Assembly: GCA_046313675.1 (NCBI GenBank)
Contig: JBKBXU010000183.1
Span: 1 to 9,139, forward strand
DNA length: 9,139 nucleotides
Direction of reading: 5' to 3'
Source of the DNA: JBKBXU01 sp046313675
GTDB lineage: Bacteria; Bacteroidota; Bacteroidia; Cytophagales; Cytophagaceae
The position numbers and the translations under genes are program-made. Below the pieces are notes generated by a model that was not told the origin of the DNA, did not search any database, and saw nothing but the letters and a program-made list of their open reading frames with translations. Positions 1 through 5,744 of this stretch are shown one piece after another; within the stretch, counting starts at the first letter, position 1, and every line of letters starts with the position of its first letter.

Positions 1-278
1 TTAGGCACCCTCTTATAATGCGAGTGTGCTACTAAATTCATAATATCTTCTTCAAGATTGGCTCCCGTGCAGGAGATAATGGATACCTTATCCTGACGGA
101 TCATTTCAGCCAAGGAAACGCCCAATTCAGCCGTACTCATGGCTCCAGCCAGCGTGATCATCATTTTACCACCTTCATCTAAATGGGTAATGTATCCCTT
201 AGCGGCATCCATCATAGCCGCAGCATTAAAATGCCGGTAATGATGAGCCATAAACTGTGAAACAGGACCTTTTGTCAT
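1..278 (-). CDS. deoxyhypusine synthase-like protein, N-terminal part (partial)
   Basis: The reading frame starts at the ATG at 278-276 (MTKGPVSQFMAHHYRHFNAA...) and runs open for 92 codons off the left edge, so only the N-terminal part is present. The segment with KMMITLAGAMSTAELG followed by IISCTGANLEEDIMNLVAHS matches the NAD-binding core of the deoxyhypusine synthase family (human counterpart ...YTSNLISSG... / ...TTAGGVEEDLI...). The family transfers the aminobutyl group of spermidine, to eIF5A in eukaryotes and archaea. Bacterial members lack that substrate protein, and characterised ones make polyamines such as homospermidine. The catalytic lysine lies beyond the window, so activity cannot be judged. 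No Shine-Dalgarno is visible, as usual for Bacteroidota; a TAAGTTTG box lies 55 bases upstream. Family assignment is confident; the exact reaction is not. Confidence 0.9.
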   Translation of the reverse strand, partial: MTKGPVSQFMAHHYRHFNAAAMMDAAKGYITHLDEGGKMMITLAGAMSTAELGVSLAEMIRQDKVSIISCTGANLEEDIMNLVAHSHYKRVP

Positions 279-332
279 TGCTATTATTTAAATTATATAT
301 TCTAAAATTCTTTGGTGCAAAAATCAGATTTT

Positions 333-340
333 CAAACTTA
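333..340 (-). promoter_or_regulatory. candidate -7 box for the deoxyhypusine synthase-like gene
   Basis: The minus strand reads TAAGTTTG, an exact match to the Bacteroidota -7 consensus TAnnTTTG. It would place transcription start near 326 and give a leader of about 48 bases before the ATG at 278. I see no clear TTG at the expected -33 position; that region is T-rich. Motif matches of this kind are common in AT-rich DNA. Confidence 0.4.
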
Positions 341-521
341 ATATTTTAGTAAAAAGGGAAAAAATATTTAAAAACCTATACGTTCGCATATGTTGAACCT
401 CAAAGTTGGCTTTCCGGTTCTTCTTGCCCCTTATATATCATTACACTAGAAAATTTTTAAACAACAAAAGTATATAATAAAAGTATGATTGTATATAATT
501 ATTATTATTGATTATAATTTG

Positions 522-529
522 TATATTTG
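522..529 (+). promoter_or_regulatory. candidate -7 box for the beta-helix protein gene
   Basis: TATATTTG matches the Bacteroidota -7 consensus TAnnTTTG. Transcription would begin near 536, about 45 bases before the preferred ATG at 581. That argues against the TTG at 539 as start codon, since the leader would be only about 3 bases. The nearest upstream TTG (508-510) is too close to be a canonical -33 element, so the call rests on the -7 box alone. Confidence 0.4.
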
Positions 530-580
530 GCGAATTGATTGAATGTTAATTTTTTAAACATGTTTTTTCAAATTCCAGCT

Positions 581-3331
581 ATGAGAAACTTTTTACTTTT
601 ACAGGCTTTTATTTTTCTTTCATTCATTGCCAATGGCCAAAACCTGGTCACGAACAATGCCGACAGTGGCCCAGGTTCGCTCAGACAAGCGATAATTAAT
701 GCATTGTATGGGGACGGGACAGTAAGTTTTGCCGATGATTTTGATATTGAGCTGACATCTGGTGAGCTGCTTATCGTCCATTCAGTGGTCATAGATGCCG
801 GTGATCATAAGGTGCATATACGTGCTGGAGAAGGTTTTCCTGAACAGCAAAATATTTTTAACATTCGAACTTTGGTCACACTCCGTGGTCTTGAAATTTC
901 AGGGGCTACAGGGGAAGCGGGGAAAGAATGTGGGGATGAAATAGAAGTTGGTGGTTCAGGGGTTTATGTAAGGGAAAATGGTTTACGGCCTATTATTGAA
1001 AACTGCTATATCCATAGCAATGCCTCCCACGGGATATATTTTGCCGGTGAAGTAGAGGATGGCGTAATCAGGGATTGCGTAATCTCAAACAATTGTAATG
1101 ATGGCGTCCGGGTCAATAGCAGTACGGAAGTAAAAATTCTCAATAATAAAATTGGGACGAATATCTCCGGGGAAGAGGAATTTGGGAATTATTGGAATGG
1201 GGTTTTCCTCAGGGAAAGATCGGATGAATTTTCTATAGAAAATAATCTTATTTCCGGCAATGGTAAGATACTGCCTTTTGAAGCTTTTTATGGCAATGGC
1301 CTATTTGTTGAAAATTCAATATATGGAATCATCAAAGGTAATCAAATAGGCACAGATGCTACAGGTTTACTAGAAATAGGAAACAGTAGGAATGGGGTTC
1401 ATATTTCAGGGCCTGATGGAGAAGATGGTTTGTTTACCATTGCAACTAATAAAATAGACAGTAATCTGATCTCTGGTAATGGAAAGTTTGAGGGAGAACA
1501 GGGACATGGGATTTTGGTAAAAAACTCGTTTGTACGTAATACTATATTAAACAATATCATCGGGCTTGATACAGAGGGTGACCAGATTATTTCAAATAAA
1601 AACTTTGGTATTTATATTTATAATTGTTCTCGCAGCAGGATTGGAAATGAAGGGAAGCGCAATGTTATTTCCGGTAATGAGTATGGTATTGTTGTGGAAT
1701 GTTATTCTAACAGCATAGGAAATCATACAAGTCATAACTTTATTGGTACCGATATTTCCGGTACTTTAGCAAGGCCAAATGAGCAGACGGGCGTAATGTA
1801 TATAAACTGTCCTACCTCTTCTATAAACAATAACCTCATATCTGGTAATGGCTTAGACGGTATTCACTTGATTAATTCACAGGTTCCTATTAATGAAAAT
1901 TTAATTGGCTTTCAATACAATGGTTTGGATCCATTAGGAAATGGTCGAAACGGAATCTTAAGTACTAATAAATCTCAAGCTTCTATTGGGAATAGTTTTA
2001 TTGGCAACAATGTAAATCATGGAATTGCTTTAATTGACTCTTCCTGGAATTTCATAATAGCTAATAATTTTATTGGATTAAACATGAATGGTGAAGCTGC
2101 TTCCAATGGTGGTAATGGTATATATTTGGAAGATAGTTACAATAATTATTTGGGTTATGGTGGGGCAGGGCCAGGGATAACCTATCATTATGGCAATAAT
2201 ATTTCTTCCAATTTTTTAAATGGCATCCATATTCACAATGGTAATGATAATACGATTATTAATAATATCATTGGTAATAATGAAGATTTATTGTCAGGAG
2301 AATTAGGCAACTTACACAATGGAATTTTGATTACAGGTGCTTCTGAAGGAAATCGGATTGGGTCGAGCGGTAACCATGTTAATACCATCTGTTACAATGT
2401 AGAAAATGCTGTATATATAGCTGAAGAAGCTTCCCGTCTAAACCGAATTCAGGAAAACAGTATTTATTGCAACGGTTACGGTATCAACCTGGAAGGTGTG
2501 GGCAACGATAATTATTCTATGCCACTTGAAAGCCCAATGGTTGATCTAGGTACAGGCGAAATTTCCGGAAGCGCTGCTGCTAATTCCATCATCGAAGTTT
2601 TTAAAGTAAATCCCGGGTGTGACGATTGCCAGGGATGGCAGTTTATAGGCAAAACGACTGCGGATGGGAGTGGTGCATGGGTAATGGGCCTTCCCGGAGC
2701 TGATCAGGAGGGTTTTTATGTATTTACCGCAACTCAGTCTGTTGGTGGTTTTAGGAGGAATACTTCGGAGTTTTCCCCCTGTTCTGTTTTACCTATTGAG
2801 CTATTGTCTTTTAAGGCTGAAAATATGGGTGTAGATGTCCGCCTAAAATGGGTTACGGCTACAGAGAAGAACAATGAGAAGTTCGAGCTAGAATACAGCA
2901 CAGATGGACGTGAGTTTGTTAAAGTAGGTGCTTTGGATGGTGCCGGAAATTCTTCTTCTGCTGTTTCCTATTATTTTGTACATCAAAACCCTGAACCCGG
3001 CATCGCTTACTATAGGCTAAAGCAGATAGATTACGACGGGACTTACGCATTTAGCCCTATACGAAGCGTAAATATAGGACAAGAGCAGCTATTTAGTTTA
3101 TATCCCAACCCGGCAGATGATCATATCTATCTTCTTGGCAAGGCGGAAAAGGGATTGGAAGTAGAAATCCTGGATGTCCTTGGCAGAAATACCCTTTCAA
3201 AAAGTTTTTCCAATGCCTCAGGAAATTCAAGTTTCCCGATATCCGTCGCCGGACTAACACCCGGAGTATATTTTGTACATGTGTTTTTAGAAGGGCAGGA
3301 GCCTCTTGTAATCAGGTTTGTGAAAAGGTAA
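581..3331 (+). CDS. secreted parallel beta-helix protein with T9SS sorting domain
   Basis: This 916-residue protein is predicted to be exported and then passed through the outer membrane by the type IX system. From the chosen ATG, residues 1-20 (MRNFLLLQAFIFLSFIANGQ) form a signal peptide. Next come a GSLRQAI motif near residue 32 and a long right-handed beta-helix (about 90-640). The helix has a recurring NxISGNGxxGI ... IGTDxxG pattern; the IG(T/L)D-type motifs fall near residues 191, 256, 327, 388, 442, 498 and 564. An Ig-like segment with a CDDCQG motif (about 651-735) follows, then a fibronectin-like domain starting LPIELLSFKAEN (737-835, containing YYRLKQIDYDG). A Por-secretion C-terminal domain (about 841-916) starts at YPNP and contains DVLGR and GVYFV. 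Alternative in-frame starts are ATG 560 and TTG 539; ATG 581 gives the cleanest signal peptide. Beta-helix proteins of this type bind or cleave polysaccharides or act as adhesins. No catalytic residues can be assigned, so the function is unknown. Confidence 0.9.
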   Translation: MRNFLLLQAFIFLSFIANGQNLVTNNADSGPGSLRQAIINALYGDGTVSFADDFDIELTSGELLIVHSVVIDAGDHKVHIRAGEGFPEQQNIFNIRTLVTLRGLEISGATGEAGKECGDEIEVGGSGVYVRENGLRPIIENCYIHSNASHGIYFAGEVEDGVIRDCVISNNCNDGVRVNSSTEVKILNNKIGTNISGEEEFGNYWNGVFLRERSDEFSIENNLISGNGKILPFEAFYGNGLFVENSIYGIIKGNQIGTDATGLLEIGNSRNGVHISGPDGEDGLFTIATNKIDSNLISGNGKFEGEQGHGILVKNSFVRNTILNNIIGLDTEGDQIISNKNFGIYIYNCSRSRIGNEGKRNVISGNEYGIVVECYSNSIGNHTSHNFIGTDISGTLARPNEQTGVMYINCPTSSINNNLISGNGLDGIHLINSQVPINENLIGFQYNGLDPLGNGRNGILSTNKSQASIGNSFIGNNVNHGIALIDSSWNFIIANNFIGLNMNGEAASNGGNGIYLEDSYNNYLGYGGAGPGITYHYGNNISSNFLNGIHIHNGNDNTIINNIIGNNEDLLSGELGNLHNGILITGASEGNRIGSSGNHVNTICYNVENAVYIAEEASRLNRIQENSIYCNGYGINLEGVGNDNYSMPLESPMVDLGTGEISGSAAANSIIEVFKVNPGCDDCQGWQFIGKTTADGSGAWVMGLPGADQEGFYVFTATQSVGGFRRNTSEFSPCSVLPIELLSFKAENMGVDVRLKWVTATEKNNEKFELEYSTDGREFVKVGALDGAGNSSSAVSYYFVHQNPEPGIAYYRLKQIDYDGTYAFSPIRSVNIGQEQLFSLYPNPADDHIYLLGKAEKGLEVEILDVLGRNTLSKSFSNASGNSSFPISVAGLTPGVYFVHVFLEGQEPLVIRFVKR

Positions 3332-3344
3332 GTTTACTTACTTT
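3325..3344. terminator. small hairpin between convergent stop codons
   Basis: The segment AAGGTAAG-TTTA-CTTACTTT can fold into an 8-bp stem (3325-3332 with 3337-3344, one G-U pair) and a 4-base loop. It contains the stop codons of both convergent genes, which are only 6 bases apart. It could act as a weak bidirectional end signal. It is AT-rich and has no strong U-tract, so it may be chance. Confidence 0.25.
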
Positions 3345-3853
3345 AGGTCTATTGATTTTTTGGTATTCTTTATATCAAACTTAAGGGTACGCTTTACTTC
3401 ATCATTAATGTTTAAACTAAGCATGTTAAGCTGTTCCTTAAAGCTTTCCATCAGAATGAAATTATAGATTTTAACATCTTTCAGGTTCAAGGTATTAATG
3501 TTTTCTGTTTCATAGGTGATAACAATACCCATTTGCTGCTTTTGCTCCGTCTTTACATGTTTTAAGCCTGTTCTTACATTATTGAAATGCATGGAAAAGT
3601 TTTTGTCAAAAAAGGCATCCACCACCTTACGGGTATAGGAATCATTTTGATTTTCGACCACATCAGCACCGGAATAGTTGTATTTTTCTGTCAGCGTAAG
3701 TTCAAAATCATCCTGAAATACACGGTGGCTGATTTCAAAAACCTGTTTTTCCGGAAGGTATTTAATTGCGGTATATGCCATTTTCAACGGATGACTGTTC
3801 ATGCTGAAAACAGGAAGGCAAAGAAGTATAAATATGCCCGTTGTTTTTCTCAT
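3338..3853 (-). CDS. exported DUF6702-like protein
   Basis: This is a small protein of 171 residues. The start is set by the operon: its ATG (3853-3851) overlaps the TGA of the HupE gene (3852-3850) in an ATGA junction that suggests translational coupling. The open frame extends further upstream to 3922, but that extension lies inside the HupE gene and would bury the signal peptide. Residues 1-17 or 1-20 form a signal peptide (MRKTTGIFILLCLPVFSMNS). The mature protein begins at or near a His-Pro pair (H21-P22). The pattern HPLKMAYTAI ... FEISHRVFQDDFELTL is typical of DUF6702, a Bacteroidota family of unknown function often found beside HupE/UreJ-type genes. The rest looks beta-rich. It likely acts in the periplasm with its membrane neighbour; the biochemical role is unknown. 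Confidence 0.8.
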   Translation of the reverse strand: MRKTTGIFILLCLPVFSMNSHPLKMAYTAIKYLPEKQVFEISHRVFQDDFELTLTEKYNYSGADVVENQNDSYTRKVVDAFFDKNFSMHFNNVRTGLKHVKTEQKQQMGIVITYETENINTLNLKDVKIYNFILMESFKEQLNMLSLNINDEVKRTLKFDIKNTKKSIDLK

Positions 3854-4476
3854 TGAACCAAAACATCTATGATCATCATCAGCGACAAGCCGGCTCCTGC
3901 ACCTGAAACGAAAACTGTCCATTCTCTATGCTTAAGGTTAAATAGGCGTGTCAGCAGAAAAAGCAGCGTCATGAAAAATAAAACAATGGCAATCTGTCCG
4001 ATTTCCAGGCCGGTATTAAAGGCAAAAAGTTGCTTTGCTATGCTGTTATCTTCACCTAATAAAAATTTAAAATTATTGGCAAAACCCAGACCATGAATCA
4101 AGCCAAAGAAAAGGGCAATGGCATAGTTTACAATCACCCTTTTATCAAAGGTTCTTTCAAGATGCTTGCTTTTTTTTCTAACCACATTAGCTAAAGCGGT
4201 AAATAGTATGGTCATTGGTACCAGCAATTCTATCAGGTCATCATCGAGCATAAAGTAGTTCAATGATGAAAGAGCGAGCGTAAGGGAGTGTCCTATGGTA
4301 AAGGCTGTGACAATCACAAGAATTTTACGCCATTCCTGGTGCGTAAATACCGCACAAAGCGTCATGACAAACAGCAGGTGGTCATAGGCTTTGATATCTA
4401 TAATGTGATCCCAGCCTAATTCAAGGTAGTCTGCAAATTCAGGATCAATGAGATTATGTAGAATATGCAGTAGCAA
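3850..4476 (-). CDS. HupE/UreJ family membrane protein
   Basis: This is an integral membrane protein of about 208 residues with roughly six hydrophobic segments (about 31-46, 51-70, 82-99, 115-134, 150-178, 187-206). The family hallmarks are present in order: YDHLLF (D32, H33), FTIGHSLTL (H63), FGLIHGLGFA (H128) and FNTGLEIGQ (E158, Q161). HupE/UreJ proteins are accessory permeases, with some members linked to nickel supply for hydrogenase or urease. The short Bacteroidota branch seen here is not tied to either enzyme, and neither is encoded in this window. No ATG is available: the frame opens after the pirin stop (TAA 4494-4492), 15 bases upstream of TTG 4476, and the first Met is at residue 38, past conserved sequence. 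TTG is therefore the best start, perhaps by reinitiation. The stop overlaps the next gene by four bases. Confidence 0.88.
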   Translation of the reverse strand: MLLHILHNLIDPEFADYLELGWDHIIDIKAYDHLLFVMTLCAVFTHQEWRKILVIVTAFTIGHSLTLALSSLNYFMLDDDLIELLVPMTILFTALANVVRKKSKHLERTFDKRVIVNYAIALFFGLIHGLGFANNFKFLLGEDNSIAKQLFAFNTGLEIGQIAIVLFFMTLLFLLTRLFNLKHREWTVFVSGAGAGLSLMMIIDVLVQ

Positions 4477-4491
4477 AACTTGGGGGTTTAT

Positions 4492-5319
4492 TTAATCAAT
4501 CATTGGTACATCCATCAAGAGGATCTTTAATCCTGGTGTGGTTTCTATACTAATTTTATTTGTCTCCCAGATGCCTATGCCGTCTCTTCTTTCAATGGGA
4601 ATTCCATTGATCTTTGCACTTCCTTCCAGTATAAATGCATACACTCCGTTTCCATTATAAGCTAACGAATATTCTGCCTTTTTCTGCATATTGAATTCGC
4701 CTATAGAGAATACCGCATTTTGGTAAAGAAATACTGCATTTGTATTCGTAGGGGAAACTATGGTTTTAAATGTATTTACGGGTACGTTATTCAGTATACC
4801 ATTGATTTGCTCGTATCTTGGTTTTACGTCCTTTTTGTCCGGGAAAACCCAGATTTGTAGAAACTTTAAAGGGTCTGTTTTAGAGTGGTTGTATTCAGAA
4901 TGAGTAATGCCTGTTCCTGCTGACATAATCTGTACATCTCCGGCTTTGATGATACCCTTATTACCCATATTGTCTTCATGTTCTATGGCTCCTTCAAGGA
5001 CAATGCTGATGATTTCCATGTTATCATGAGGATGTGTTCCGAAACCTTTTCCTTTGTCAACATAATCATCGTTGAGTACCCTCAGGGTACCGAAGTTCAT
5101 TCTTTCCGGATCGTAGTATCTGTTGAATGAGAAGGTATGCCTGCTCAGGAGCCAGGGAGTTTTACTTTGTCCACGGGTATCGGATTTGTGGAGTATGTAT
5201 TTGAAGTGCTCCTTTTGTTTATTGACTTTTACCTCAGAACCTGTTTTTTTACCTACAGATGAAGATAAAGTGAATGAAAGGAGGAGGAAGGAGAAAAAAC
5301 TATAAAAAAGGACTTTCAT
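4492..5319 (-). CDS. pirin family protein with signal peptide
   Basis: This is a 275-residue bicupin of the pirin (YhhW-like) family. The N-terminal pirin domain spans about 42-160. It has WLLSRHTFSFNRYYDP, GFGTHPHDNMEIISIVLEG, and SAGTGITHSEYN. H96, H98, H140 and E142 fit the metal-binding HxH...HxE set of iron-type cupins. A second cupin half with no obvious metal ligands follows (about 190-270). Some family members are quercetin dioxygenases; others are regulators. The odd point is the N-terminus: MKVLFYSFFSFLLLSFTLSSS reads as a signal peptide, whereas pirins are normally cytosolic. The ATG at 5319 is the only Met before the domain, so the extension cannot be removed by choosing another ATG. 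It is the first gene of a probable operon with HupE/UreJ (15-base gap) and the DUF6702-like gene. The substrate is unknown. Confidence 0.9.
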   Translation of the reverse strand: MKVLFYSFFSFLLLSFTLSSSVGKKTGSEVKVNKQKEHFKYILHKSDTRGQSKTPWLLSRHTFSFNRYYDPERMNFGTLRVLNDDYVDKGKGFGTHPHDNMEIISIVLEGAIEHEDNMGNKGIIKAGDVQIMSAGTGITHSEYNHSKTDPLKFLQIWVFPDKKDVKPRYEQINGILNNVPVNTFKTIVSPTNTNAVFLYQNAVFSIGEFNMQKKAEYSLAYNGNGVYAFILEGSAKINGIPIERRDGIGIWETNKISIETTPGLKILLMDVPMID

Positions 5320-5461
5320 ATTCGTTTGTATTTTCTTTTTTACAATTTAAGATAAAAAATAGTTTTGTGTAATAGGTCGATGCACCATAGTTCACAGTAT
5401 AATGCGGGGCTTCAGATGGCTTTCGATGAGCGATGGTAAGTCATGGCAATCTGCTTGAATA

Positions 5462-5482
5462 GTCCATGGTCCATGGTCGACA
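5462..5482. repeat. heptamer tandem repeat, GTCCATG family
   Basis: GTCCATG occurs twice in tandem (5462-5468, 5469-5475), followed by a degenerate third unit, GTCGACA (5476-5482). The sequence contains overlapping CCATGG palindromes. A further single TAGTCCAT copy lies at 5527-5534. Confidence 0.7.
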
Positions 5483-5572
5483 GAAATAATTTTTAATTGA
5501 ATTAATTGTAAAAATATCTCAGTTAATAGTCCATAATACAGGGCTATCTATGTCACTTACTCTTGCTGTTTT

Positions 5573-5607
5573 CCTTACGCCTTATGCCTTAAGACTTATG
5601 CCTAATT
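5573..5607. repeat. heptamer tandem repeat, CCTTATG family
   Basis: Five consecutive 7-base units run without a gap: CCTTACG, CCTTATG, CCTTAAG, ACTTATG, CCTAATT. The first four keep CTTA at the same place, and the last is decayed. Confidence 0.75.
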
Positions 5608-5624
5608 TAACGCTCAAAAATTAA

Positions 5625-5638
5625 AACTTAACACTTAA
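5625..5638. repeat. heptamer repeat, AACTTAA family, short block
   Basis: AACTTAA is followed directly by CACTTAA. In the same 7-base register, decayed units precede it (AATTTAA at 5604, CGCTCAA at 5611, AAATTAA at 5618). The block may therefore once have been about 35 bases long. Confidence 0.6.
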
Positions 5639-5654
5639 TACTATTTTACCAACA

Positions 5655-5694
5655 ATTCAGTAAATCAATGTCTTAGTAACTCAATAACCTGTTA
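5655..5694. repeat. octamer repeat, ACTCARTA family
   Basis: Five 8-base units run in register: ATTCAGTA, AATCAATG, TCTTAGTA, ACTCAATA, ACCTGTTA. They are diverged but share a TCA(A/G)TA-like core at a constant 8-base spacing, a different period from the flanking heptamer blocks. Confidence 0.5.
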
Positions 5695-5705
5695 TCGATT
5701 TGGCA

Positions 5706-5740
5706 AACTTAACATTTAACACTTAAAACTTAACATTAAA
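5706..5740. repeat. heptamer tandem repeat, AACTTAA family, long block
   Basis: Five gapless 7-base units: AACTTAA, CATTTAA, CACTTAA, AACTTAA, CATTAAA. The block ends 4 bases from the ABC-F stop codon (TAA 5747-5745), so it would be transcribed as the start of that gene's 3' untranslated region. Confidence 0.75.
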
Positions 5741-5744
5741 TTTC

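Larger units (their letters stand above)
279..580. other. divergent AT-rich intergenic region
   Basis: This roughly 300-base spacer separates two divergently transcribed genes. It is very AT-rich, especially 440-530, where AAAAGTAT (466-473 and 479-486) and TATATAAT (471-478 and 492-499) each occur twice. It holds one TAnnTTTG box for each direction, listed separately. The more GC-balanced segment around 375-430 contains no recognisable ORF, RNA or hairpin that I could support. Confidence 0.6.
5320..5744. other. intergenic spacer made largely of short-period repeats
   Basis: This 425-base spacer lies between the ABC-F stop and the pirin start, with both genes on the minus strand. I find no supportable ORF, tRNA or strong terminator. 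Instead, several stretches show strict 7- or 8-base periodicity with different words (listed separately), and a 10-base direct repeat AATAGTCCAT occurs at 5458-5467 and 5525-5534. About 120 bases next to the pirin gene (5320-5440) are not obviously repetitive and must hold its promoter, but no convincing -7 box was seen there. Confidence 0.7.

Noticed and set aside
539..580. TTG 539 or ATG 560 as start of the beta-helix protein
   Set aside because: TTG would start about 3 bases after the predicted transcription start, and both would add residues ahead of a normal signal peptide. ATG 581 gives a standard one. ATG 560 cannot be fully excluded.
3851..3922. Longer N-terminus for the DUF6702-like protein from ATG 3922
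   Set aside because: The extra 23 residues are Arg-rich, lie wholly inside the HupE gene in another frame, and would precede the signal peptide. The ATGA overlap start at 3853 is better.
5704..5711. TAAGTTTG on the minus strand as a promoter for the pirin operon
   Set aside because: The motif is produced by the edge of the heptamer block (complement of AACTTAA) and lies about 385 bases from the start codon.
5462..5740. CRISPR array or attachment site
   Set aside because: Units are 7-8 bases, contiguous and without spacers, and no cas, integrase or transposase gene is present.
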